7,771 bases of DNA from Bacillota bacterium (GTDB taxonomy: Bacteria > Bacillota > Sulfobacillia > RBS10-35): positions 1 to 7,771 of the forward strand of contig JASBVX010000059.1 of NCBI GenBank assembly GCA_029960865.1, in the 5' to 3' direction. Below the pieces are notes generated by a model. The model ran no database searches. It saw nothing but the letters and a program-made list of their open reading frames with translations, and had not been told where the DNA came from. This document shows, in pieces, positions 1-5,227 of this stretch (positions within the stretch are counted from its first letter, which is position 1; each line of letters begins with the position of its first letter). Position numbers and translations under genes: made by a program.

Positions 1-54
1 GTCACGGGTTACGGTACACTGCCAGGTTATCTCTGCCCCAGGAACCAGGTTCAC
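1..54 (-). CDS. MaoC-like hot-dog dehydratase, N-terminal fragment
   Basis: Only the first 18 codons are in the window; the rest lies beyond the left edge. The GTG start at 54-52 overlaps the TGA stop of the preceding gene as GTGA, the usual sign of translational coupling. The fragment begins MNLVPGAEITWQCTVTRD, which resembles the opening of MaoC-type (R)-hydratases, where a vGDeI-type strand is followed by a TVTRED-like segment. Paired small hot-dog subunits of this kind form heterodimeric (R)-3-hydroxyacyl dehydratases such as HadAB. The second subunit usually carries the catalytic Asp/His, but that part is not visible here. The assignment rests on a very short stretch plus the context of the upstream gene. 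Confidence 0.6.
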   Translation of the reverse strand, partial: MNLVPGAEITWQCTVTRD

Positions 55-530
55 CCTTCTTCCCCCTTCCGCAGCAAAAGTCGCGATGTCCCGGATAAGG
101 AGAGCTCCCCTCCAGGGGTCTTTCGCCCTTCCATCGCCACTGTAAAGAAGGTCTGCCCCCGCCGTTCCTGCGCGGATGCGACCCATCCCTCCAGGTAGAG
201 GGTCTCCCCCACGGCCACCGGTTGGAGGAAGGAGAAGGACTGCTCCAAGTGGATGAGGCGCTCCAGGGCCACGCCAGCCCCGGGATCTCGCAAAAGGGCG
301 CCGATGATCTCCGTCAGGTAGAGGGCGGCCGCGGCCGGTGGCATCCAGAGGGGGATTTCTTCGAGGGTCTCTTGGCAGCTAACGGCCTGCATATAGGCTT
401 TGACTTCTTGAAGGCCGAGGGTCTTGGGGAGGGGACCGACGCGGAAATTCAACAGGGACAACGGGGCCGCCACCTTTCTCAATGCATCATTCTCCCGCCC
501 TTGGACGCCGGGGTAAAGAGGGCCGCCCAT
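51..530 (-). CDS. MaoC/FAS1-type hot-dog domain protein (HadA-like)
   Basis: This protein of up to 159 aa resembles the N-terminal MaoC-like (FAS1 dehydratase region) hot-dog family. An early LPKTLGLQEVKAYMQAVS segment matches the helix that starts these folds. A C-terminal half (about residues 90-155) runs HLEQSFSFLQPVAVGETLYL, then WVASAQERRGQTFFTV and a final strand SGTSRLLLR, as in acyl-thioester hydratases. No clear catalytic Asp-x4-His is seen, as expected for the non-catalytic subunit of a heterodimer. The next gene starts inside its stop codon and looks like the partner. The start is uncertain: ATG at 530 has GGAGG directly abutting it (no spacing), whereas an in-frame TTG at 482 has GGAG nine bases upstream and would give a 143-aa protein. 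Substrate is unknown; a fatty-acyl or hydroxyacyl thioester is an inference from the family. Confidence 0.65.
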   Translation of the reverse strand: MGGPLYPGVQGRENDALRKVAAPLSLLNFRVGPLPKTLGLQEVKAYMQAVSCQETLEEIPLWMPPAAAALYLTEIIGALLRDPGAGVALERLIHLEQSFSFLQPVAVGETLYLEGWVASAQERRGQTFFTVAMEGRKTPGGELSLSGTSRLLLRKGEEG

Positions 531-630
531 CCTCCATGCTCTTTCCCGCCGGCGGCGGATCTTTCCTGCCGAGAACTTTCCTTTGCTGTTTCCCGTCTCA
601 AGAGGTAACCAGGAAGAAAGGGATGATCAG

Positions 631-1692
631 GTGAAGGCGAGGGGCTTTTGGGTCGGCTTGGTTCTGGTGCTCATCGGGGGGCTGGCGGGGTGTACCAGCC
701 CTGCGCAGCCGGCGGCTGTTCTGCCGGCCCACGGCACGCCTGCGACGGAGCCTTCTCCGGAAGAAACCCCTCCCTCCACCCCTCCTCTTAGCCCTGAAAA
801 CCAGCGGCTGGCCGATCTGGGCCTGGCCCTGTACCCTGAAGAACCGGAAAAGGGCCCTCTTCCCGCCAACGAGAAGGGGCGCATCATGGTCCTCATGTAC
901 CACCGCATCACCGATGACGGCAAAGACCAGCGCTGGACCCGCACCCCCGAGGACTTCCGCCACGATCTTGAGATCCTTTACGAGCGGGGCTACCGGCCCA
1001 TCAACGCGCGCCAGTTCATCGACGCCGATTGGGATGTCCCGCCGGGTTATACCCCCGTGGTCCTGACGTTTGACGATTCCACCCCGGGACAGTTGGCCTT
1101 CACGCCTGGAGAGCCTCCCCAAACCCTGGAAGAGGCAGTGGCCCGGCTGGATCCCGACTCGGCCGTGGGCATCCTGGTGGCCTTCCATCAAAGACATCCC
1201 GACTGGAAGCTTCGGGCCACCTTCTTCGTCAACGGCAATGCCCTTTTCGGCGTGCCCGCAGAGGAGAAGATCAAGCTGGAACTCCTGGATGCCCTGGGTT
1301 TCGAGATCGGAAACCACACCTACAGCCATGCCAGCTTGAAAAACATCAGCGCCGAAGCCACCGCGAAGGAGATGGGGCTCAACCAAAAGGTAGTCCAGGA
1401 TCTGGTGCCGGGCTATAAACTGCGCACCTTGGCCCTTCCGTACGGCATCTGGCCCCACCACATGGATGAAGCCCTTTCCGGCACCTATGAGGGTATTCCT
1501 TACGAGAACGAAGCCTTCTTCCTGGTGGGTTCGAACCCTGCCCTTCCCCCCGGGGATCCCAAATACGATCCCTATCGCATTCCCCGCATCCAGGTGGTGG
1601 ATGAGGCGCTGCAGCTGGATACCACCTTTCCCTATACCTGGCTCGGCTATTTCGACCGTCACCCGGAAAACCGGTTCGTCAAAGGCGACTGA
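631..1692 (+). CDS. Lipoprotein polysaccharide deacetylase (NodB family)
   Basis: A 353-aa secreted lipoprotein that probably removes acetyl groups from cell-wall or other surface polysaccharide. GTG at 631 is chosen because GAAAGGG lies about eight bases upstream and because the protein then starts with a textbook lipoprotein signal: basic VKAR, hydrophobic residues 6-17 and lipobox L18-A-G-C21. Residues 22-55 form a Pro/Thr/Ser-rich linker. The NodB-type domain follows: LMYHRI at 88-93, TFDD (metal/catalytic motif, 146-149), ATFFVNG (196-202), HTYSH (second metal motif, H229 and H233) and ALPYG (268-272). Two features are unusual: the residue after TFDD is Ser rather than the usual Gly, and about 46 residues separate TFDD from ATFF, longer than in compact NodB domains. 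The DUF3243 gene follows after 57 bases with no terminator between, so the two may share a transcript. The exact polymer attacked cannot be told. Confidence 0.87.
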   Translation: MKARGFWVGLVLVLIGGLAGCTSPAQPAAVLPAHGTPATEPSPEETPPSTPPLSPENQRLADLGLALYPEEPEKGPLPANEKGRIMVLMYHRITDDGKDQRWTRTPEDFRHDLEILYERGYRPINARQFIDADWDVPPGYTPVVLTFDDSTPGQLAFTPGEPPQTLEEAVARLDPDSAVGILVAFHQRHPDWKLRATFFVNGNALFGVPAEEKIKLELLDALGFEIGNHTYSHASLKNISAEATAKEMGLNQKVVQDLVPGYKLRTLALPYGIWPHHMDEALSGTYEGIPYENEAFFLVGSNPALPPGDPKYDPYRIPRIQVVDEALQLDTTFPYTWLGYFDRHPENRFVKGD

Positions 1693-1749
1693 TCCGGAAT
1701 AAGAGTCACGGCCGAGGGAACACTAGGGGAGCGAGGAAGGAGGGGCCCT

Positions 1750-2004
1750 ATGCCGTTCACCCATTCGTTCCAACAATTTCTGCAGGAGCTGGGCGACAAG
1801 ATGGAGATGGCTCAGCATGCCGGTATGAGCCACCAGGATCTGGCGGCGGGAGCCACCCACATCGGGGAGTGGCTTTCCCGGCACTATGACCCGCAAAATC
1901 ACGAACAGCGGCTGTTGAAAGAGATGTGGGACGTCAGCGATGCCCGGGAAAAGGAAGCCATCGGCGCCATCATGATGAAGCTGGCAGAAAGAGACGCCCA
2001 CTGA
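1750..2004 (+). CDS. DUF3243 family protein (YmfJ-like)
   Basis: A soluble 84-aa protein recognised as DUF3243, a small helical family typical of Firmicutes and exemplified by B. subtilis YmfJ. The matching pattern is an N-terminal FQQFLQELGDKM helix, then GMSHQDLAAGATHIGEWLSRH, the conserved DP-N-E--LLKE-WDV segment (residues about 47-62) and a final EKEAIGAIMMKLAE helix. Length is normal for the family. A strong site (AAGGAGGGG) ends a few bases before the ATG. The gene lies 57 bases after the deacetylase and is closed by a strong terminator at 2037-2062. No biochemical function is established for this family to my knowledge, and no motif here suggests catalysis. Confidence 0.85.
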   Translation: MPFTHSFQQFLQELGDKMEMAQHAGMSHQDLAAGATHIGEWLSRHYDPQNHEQRLLKEMWDVSDAREKEAIGAIMMKLAERDAH

Positions 2005-2036
2005 CGATACTCTCCCTTCCGCTCCCGTTTCCTTCG

Positions 2037-2062
2037 GCACCGCCCACCGGCGGTGCTTCTTT
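2037..2062 (+). terminator. Rho-independent terminator after the DUF3243 gene
   Basis: A perfect 8-bp stem, GCACCGCC (2037-2044) with GGCGGTGC (2049-2056), closes a CACC loop and is followed by TTCTTT. It lies 32 bases after the DUF3243 stop and separates that unit from the ABC transporter promoter region. Confidence 0.88.
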
Positions 2063-2074
2063 GTGCACCCCTTT

Positions 2075-2123
2075 CTCAACATTGTCTTCCCCCATATAAT
2101 TTTTGATAACATGTAATGTTGAG
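2075..2123. repeat. 9-bp perfect inverted repeat spanning the ABC promoter region
   Basis: CTCAACATT at 2075-2083 and AATGTTGAG at 2115-2123 are exact reverse complements separated by 31 bases, in an AT-rich island inside GC-rich surroundings. The right arm lies between the proposed -35 and -10 hexamers. The centre-to-centre distance of the arms is 40 bp, close to four helical turns, so two protein sites on the same face of DNA is a reasonable inference. No regulator gene for it is seen nearby. Confidence 0.5.
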
Positions 2124-2132
2124 TTCTATGAT
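2103..2132 (+). promoter_or_regulatory. Sigma-A-type promoter for the ABC-2 exporter operon
   Basis: TTGATA at 2103-2108 (5/6 to TTGACA) and TATGAT at 2127-2132 (5/6 to TATAAT) are 18 bp apart, in the only AT-rich stretch upstream of the ABC genes and just after a terminator. A start site near 2139 would give a leader of about 30 bases before the GTG at 2171. A TATAAT at 2095-2100 is also present but lacks a -35 at suitable spacing. Confidence 0.6.
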
Positions 2133-2142
2133 ATTGGACTTT

Positions 2143-2158
2143 ACAATTGTGCGCACAA
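2143..2158. promoter_or_regulatory. Overlapping palindromes just upstream of the ABC ATPase start
   Basis: ACAATTGT (2143-2150) and TTGTGCGCACAA (2147-2158) are perfect palindromes sharing TTGT. They sit between the predicted transcription start and the ribosome site (AAGGGAGGG, 2157-2165). This is where a repressor could block elongation or initiation. Alternatively the 12-mer could be a small RNA hairpin next to the ribosome site. Function is inferred from position only. Confidence 0.35.
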
Positions 2159-2170
2159 GGGAGGGATAGT

Positions 2171-3139
2171 GTGGACGAAGCTCTCAAGGTGGAAGGGCTC
2201 TATAAAACTTACGGCCGCGGCGCCAAAGCGGTGCAGGCCTTGAAAGGGGTGTCCTTTGCCGCTCGAAGGGGAGAAATCCTGGGGCTGCTGGGGCCCAATG
2301 GAGCCGGCAAAACCACCACCATGAAGTCCATCCTGGGCCTGATCGAGGCTGACGCAGGGAAGATCGAAGTGTTCGGAAAGGACCTCTGGCGGCGTCCGCG
2401 GGAAGCGGCCCGCCACATAGCCGCCGTTTTGGAAGGGAACCGCAACATCTACTGGCGTCTGACACCCTTGGAAAACATGGCCTTCATGGCAGGCCTCCAG
2501 GGGATCGATGCCAAAGGCCGCCGGAAGCAGCACGAAGCCATCCTGGAAATCCTGGACCTGGGCGACAAAAAGGATACGGTGGTGAATCACCTTTCCCGGG
2601 GGATGAAGCAAAAGGTGGCCATCGCCTGCGCCTTTGCCCGGGAAACGGAGATCCTCCTTCTGGATGAGCCCACCCTGGGGCTCGACCTCTCCATGTCCTA
2701 CACCCTGCGCCGGCAGCTGTTGACCCTGGCCCAAGAAGAAAAGCGGACCATCCTTCTCTCCAGCCACGACATGGACGTGGTCCAGGACCTGTGCAGGCGG
2801 GTGGTCATCATCGATCAAGGGAAGGTGATGGCCGACGACGAGGTGGCCCATCTGCAGAGCCTTTTTGCCAGCGATACCTACGAAGTCCTGGTGGCCGGTT
2901 CCCTCACCTCCGATTTTCTCGCCCTCCTCTCCAGCCGCTTCACCCTGGCGGAACCGGAGGAAGAAGACGGCCTTACCCGCCTGCGGGTCACCTTCCAGGA
3001 TCATGGAGATCTCTATCGCTTGATGGATCTCTTGCGGGAAGGACAGATGATCGTCCGCTCTCTCACCCGGGTGGAAGTGGATCTGGGAAGCATTTTCCTG
3101 CAGGTGACCGGCGCAAAGACCGAGGAGGTGACAGCGTGA
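2171..3139 (+). CDS. ABC-2 type transporter, ATP-binding protein
   Basis: A 322-aa cytoplasmic ATPase that powers an exporter with the permease encoded next. Visible parts: Walker A GPNGAGKTT (41-49), Q-loop region with VLEGNRNIYW where Glu88 takes the usual Gln position as in many DrrA/NatA-like proteins, signature LSRGM (141-145, Arg in place of the common Gly), Walker B ILLLDE (161-166), D-loop LGLD (169-172) and switch His199 in SSHD. The part after about residue 230 is a C-terminal accessory domain common in ABC-2 ATPases. GTG at 2171 is preferred over an upstream in-frame TTG at 2147 because AAGGGAGGG lies just before it. The stop overlaps the permease start as GTGA (3136-3139). The substrate (drug, lipid, polysaccharide or ion) cannot be read from the sequence. 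Confidence 0.93.
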   Translation: MDEALKVEGLYKTYGRGAKAVQALKGVSFAARRGEILGLLGPNGAGKTTTMKSILGLIEADAGKIEVFGKDLWRRPREAARHIAAVLEGNRNIYWRLTPLENMAFMAGLQGIDAKGRRKQHEAILEILDLGDKKDTVVNHLSRGMKQKVAIACAFARETEILLLDEPTLGLDLSMSYTLRRQLLTLAQEEKRTILLSSHDMDVVQDLCRRVVIIDQGKVMADDEVAHLQSLFASDTYEVLVAGSLTSDFLALLSSRFTLAEPEEEDGLTRLRVTFQDHGDLYRLMDLLREGQMIVRSLTRVEVDLGSIFLQVTGAKTEEVTA

Positions 3140-3918
3140 AGGCCTCGCCCATCTTGCTTTTGAAAACCCTCTGGAAGAAGCAGCTGTTGGAGTTTGCCCG
3201 CTACTGGGTGCAGACGGTGGGGGATAACATGAACACCCTCATCGTGGTCCTGGCGGTGGTGCTGGGTGCCCGCCTGGCGGGGAGCGGTTCCCCGACCCTG
3301 GGGGAAACCCTGGATGCCGTGGTGGTGACCCTTTTCCTCTGGGCCATCGGTATGTACCTTCTGAGCGCTTTCAGCTGGGATCTGGTGACGGAGGCCAACT
3401 GGGGCACCCTGGAACAGCTGATGATGTCCCCTTACGATTTTCGCTTCATCGCCGTGTTCCGATCGGCCATCATGGTCCTGCTATACATTTTCGAATACAT
3501 CCTGATTCTAGCGGTAGGCCTGGCCATTACCGGGCGCACCCTCACCCTGGATCTCATCACCCTCCTGCCTCTCCTTCTCCTGGTGGTGGTGGCGGCCCTG
3601 GGGGTGGGGCTTTTCGTGGCAGGGATCGCCCTCATCCACAAGCGGATCCAGTCGGTGGTGAACCTCCTCCAGTGGGTCGTCCTGACCCTGGTGGTGGCCC
3701 CGGTGGGCCTTTCGCCCCTCTTTGCCCTGCCTCCCATGTCGGCGCCGGCGGCCCTCATCCGCGAAGCCATGACCCAGGGGGTCCGCCTCTCTCAGTTTTC
3801 CTGGACCTCCTTGGCCGTGGCGGGGGGTCTGAGCCTGCTCTATTTCCTGCTAGGCTGGGCCTTTTTTGGCCACCAGGAGAGAAAAGCGCGGAGGGAAGGA
3901 CTCCTGGCCCAGTACTGA
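3136..3918 (+). CDS. ABC-2 type transporter, permease protein
   Basis: A 260-aa integral membrane protein forming the channel of the exporter driven by the preceding ATPase. Start GTG at 3136 overlaps the ATPase stop (GTGA), and GAGGAGG sits at 3122-3128. About six hydrophobic segments are seen: near residues 30-48, 60-80, 105-130, 138-165, 172-200 and 228-248. The motif EANWGTLEQLMMSP after the second segment is the conserved cytoplasmic segment of ABC-2 permeases, where 'GT-EQL--SP' contacts the ATPase. The tail is basic (HQERKARREG). It ends 33 bases before a strong terminator, so the operon is probably just these two genes. Confidence 0.9.
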   Translation: MKASPILLLKTLWKKQLLEFARYWVQTVGDNMNTLIVVLAVVLGARLAGSGSPTLGETLDAVVVTLFLWAIGMYLLSAFSWDLVTEANWGTLEQLMMSPYDFRFIAVFRSAIMVLLYIFEYILILAVGLAITGRTLTLDLITLLPLLLLVVVAALGVGLFVAGIALIHKRIQSVVNLLQWVVLTLVVAPVGLSPLFALPPMSAPAALIREAMTQGVRLSQFSWTSLAVAGGLSLLYFLLGWAFFGHQERKARREGLLAQY

Positions 3919-3951
3919 GGGCCGCTGCCGCGGACGGTCACGGCCAAAAGG

Positions 3952-3983
3952 AAAACTCCCTTCCCCACCAGGAAGGGAGTTTT
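3952..3983. terminator. Bidirectional terminator between permease and ferredoxin
   Basis: AAAACTCCCTTCC (3952-3964) pairs perfectly with GGAAGGGAGTTTT (3971-3983) around a 6-base loop CCACCA. The arms end in A4 on one side and T4 on the other, so either strand yields a GC stem followed by U residues. It lies between the convergent stops of the permease (3918) and ferredoxin (4001), and probably serves both. Confidence 0.9.
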
Positions 3984-4000
3984 GTCCGGTCGCAAAACCC

Positions 4001-4240
4001 CTACTGATTCTCGAAAAACGCCCGGTTCTTCTCGATGTAGCTCTTCCACTGCTCGGGCACGTCGTCTTCGTCGTAGATGGCCTCCACAGGGCAGACGGTC
4101 ACGCAAAGGCTGCAGCCGATGCATTCATCGGGATTGATGTAGTACTGATCTTCGCCTTCGTAGATACAGTTGACCGGGCATACTTCCACGCAGCTGGCGT
4201 CTTTGGTCCCTATGCAGGGCTCTGTGATCACGAAGATCAT
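4001..4240 (-). CDS. Seven-iron ferredoxin ([3Fe-4S]/[4Fe-4S])
   Basis: A 79-aa soluble electron carrier. The cysteine pattern is that of 7Fe ferredoxins. C9, C17 and C50 fit the [3Fe-4S] site, C21, C40, C43 and C46 fit the [4Fe-4S] site, and C25 is the conserved extra cysteine, by alignment to Azotobacter ferredoxin I. The spacing C9-x7-C17 with Thr at 12, and the C-terminal segment VPEQWKSYIEKNR, closely resemble the Thermus thermophilus ferredoxin as I remember it. The ATG at 4240 has GAGGAGG a few bases upstream and gives the family's usual length; a longer in-frame reading upstream crosses the divergent thioredoxin and is not credible. It is divergent from thioredoxin across a mirrored promoter region and ends at a bidirectional terminator, so it is monocistronic. 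Redox partners (oxidoreductases for 2-oxoacids, for example) are not in the window. Confidence 0.95.
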   Translation of the reverse strand: MIFVITEPCIGTKDASCVEVCPVNCIYEGEDQYYINPDECIGCSLCVTVCPVEAIYDEDDVPEQWKSYIEKNRAFFENQ

Positions 4241-4268
4241 CGGGCCGCCTCCTCGTCTGGTCTTCAGC

Positions 4269-4346
4269 GCCTTCCATGGTAACACAGCACAAGGGTCGCC
4301 GCAGCGGCCTGTGTGAAAGGGGAAAGCCTGTGATACCATAGAAGGC
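4269..4346. promoter_or_regulatory. Mirrored divergent promoters of ferredoxin and thioredoxin
   Basis: The 19-mer at 4328-4346 (CTGTGATACCATAGAAGGC) on plus and its partner on minus (4287-4269, CTGTGTTACCATGGAAGGC) match at 17 of 19 positions. Each contains an extended -10 TGTG-n-TACCAT: plus 4329-4339 for thioredoxin, minus 4286-4276 for ferredoxin. The elements end 32 and 28 bases before the two start codons. No good -35 is seen on either side. An 11-bp palindrome GCCGCAGCGGC (4298-4308) lies between the two expected -35 positions. Predicted start sites are near 4346 (plus) and 4269 (minus). Known: TRTG extension can replace a -35 in Gram-positive promoters. Inferred: both genes answer to the same signal. 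Confidence 0.6.
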
Positions 4347-4378
4347 AGATAAGGGTTCTCACCAAAGGAGGATGGGCT

Positions 4379-4702
4379 ATGCGCATTCAGGATGTGCAGG
4401 CCGATGAGTTCAAGGAGATCCTGGAAAAGAGCGAAGTGCCCGTGGTAGTGGATTTCTGGGCGGCCTGGTGCGCCCCTTGCCGGGTCCTTTCCCCGATGCT
4501 GGAAAGGGCAGCCGAAGACTGGGGCGACAAGGCGCGGGTGCTGAAGGTCAATGCCGATGACAATCCTGAGCTGGCGGCCCAATACGGCATCATGGGGCTG
4601 CCGACAGTCCTGGTATTGAAGGGCGGAAAAGAGATGGCGCGGATTGTGGGGGTCCGCCCCGAAAATATGCTGCGTCAGGAGATCGAGCGCCACTTTGACT
4701 GA
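4379..4702 (+). CDS. trxA: Thioredoxin (WCAPC active site)
   Basis: A 107-aa cytosolic thiol-disulfide oxidoreductase of normal thioredoxin length. The protein has the buried acidic residue D25, the active site W30-C31-A-P-C34 and the cis-proline P75 in GLPT, followed by the Gly-rich turn KGG. The active site has Ala where classic thioredoxins have Gly (WCGPC), a natural variant that may alter redox potential. ATG at 4379 has AAAGGAGG about eight bases upstream. The gene is divergent from ferredoxin and followed almost directly by two small genes in an apparent operon. It would be reduced by thioredoxin reductase (or ferredoxin-thioredoxin reductase in some anaerobes), neither of which is present here. 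Whether this is the main housekeeping thioredoxin or a paralogue cannot be told. Confidence 0.92.
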   Translation: MRIQDVQADEFKEILEKSEVPVVVDFWAAWCAPCRVLSPMLERAAEDWGDKARVLKVNADDNPELAAQYGIMGLPTVLVLKGGKEMARIVGVRPENMLRQEIERHFD

Positions 4703-4703
4703 G

Positions 4704-5006
4704 GTGAAGGAACGGCAAGCCCTGGAAAAGCTCCTTTTTGCTTACATCCTTAGGGATGAAACCTGGGATGGGGAGAAGTACCGCGGGCGCCTAGACGACC
4801 TTCTCAACTGGATCCTGGATCCGGAGGATCGTCTCTCCTGGCCCTATGTGGCCTTCGACATGCTGAGGGGGCGGATCGACCCGAGCTTCCGCCCCTTCTT
4901 GCTGCAGACCCTGGGCTACGGGGAAGAACCCCTGGAGGAGCTTTGGACCCGCTACGGCGACCGGGCGCGGGAACCATTGCAGCGCCTGAAGGAGGGGCGG
5001 AGATGA
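4704..5006 (+). CDS. Unrecognised 100-aa protein in thioredoxin operon
   Basis: I do not recognise this protein. It is helical-looking, charged and soluble, with no cysteine, no signal peptide and no membrane segment. A Trp/aromatic-rich middle (about residues 19-56: DETWDGEKYRG, LLNWILDP, LSWPYVAFDMLRG) is followed by a hinge-like DPSFRP and a C-terminal helix PLEELWTRYGDRAREPLQRL. GTG at 4704 starts one base after the thioredoxin TGA (4700-4702), suggesting re-initiation coupled to thioredoxin. The alternative is TTG at 4695, which overlaps the thioredoxin end and has AGGAG at 4677-4681, rather far upstream. The stop overlaps the next start as ATGA. Coupling on both sides argues that the gene is real and made together with its neighbours. 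Confidence 0.7.
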   Translation: MKERQALEKLLFAYILRDETWDGEKYRGRLDDLLNWILDPEDRLSWPYVAFDMLRGRIDPSFRPFLLQTLGYGEEPLEELWTRYGDRAREPLQRLKEGRR

Positions 5007-5227
5007 CCGACATTCCCCTGGTGCTGGCCCAAAGGATCCTGGCCATTGAGGAAAAGGAGCAGAGGTCCTCGGAAGAAGAAAAGCGGGGCCTCTTTTTCTC
5101 GGGGCTCACCGAGGGGGAGCGAGCCCACCCCCTGGGCCGCTGGCTGGAAGCGGTGAAAGAGGATCTCTCCTGGTACGACAACCTTCTGGATGCCGCAGAA
5201 GCCCTCGTCGATATCTACAGCGCCTAG
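5003..5227 (+). CDS. Unrecognised 74-aa acidic protein in thioredoxin operon
   Basis: I do not recognise this protein. It is strongly acidic (about 16 Asp/Glu against 8 Lys/Arg), lacks cysteine, and has no signal or membrane segment. It seems to be mostly helical: IPLVLAQRILAIEEKEQRSS at residues 4-23, then a helix bearing HPLGRWLEAVKEDLSWYDNL (42-61), then DAAEALVDIY. ATG at 5003 overlaps the preceding stop as ATGA, and GGAGGGG at 4991-4997 is a good ribosome site. Its TAG stop (5225-5227) overlaps the stop of the convergent tenA gene, and there is no terminator in between. It could be a small binding partner or regulator of the preceding protein; that is only an inference from coupling. Confidence 0.72.
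   Translation: MTDIPLVLAQRILAIEEKEQRSSEEEKRGLFFSGLTEGERAHPLGRWLEAVKEDLSWYDNLLDAAEALVDIYSA

Noticed and set aside
546..555. Palindrome CCGCCGGCGG in the gap between MaoC and deacetylase genes
   Set aside because: Such GC-only palindromes arise easily in GC-rich DNA. It has no T-run, no paired site and no fitting promoter nearby.
598..1662. Long 354-codon open frame on the minus strand
   Set aside because: It is antisense to the deacetylase, whose plus-strand product has signal, lipobox and catalytic motifs. The minus product is low-complexity Gly/Arg-rich with no recognisable domain, a common shadow in GC-rich DNA.
2095..2100. Perfect TATAAT as the ABC promoter -10
   Set aside because: No -35-like hexamer stands 16-19 bp upstream; the TTGATA/TATGAT pair slightly downstream is a better complete promoter.
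2141..3004. 287-codon minus-strand open frame over the ABC ATPase
   Set aside because: The plus strand holds every ABC ATPase motif in order; the minus reading shows no domain and is a shadow.
4241..4693. N-terminal extension of the ferredoxin gene through the thioredoxin region
   Set aside because: The frame is open, but the extension lies antisense to thioredoxin. The ATG at 4240 has a strong ribosome site and gives the normal 79-aa ferredoxin.
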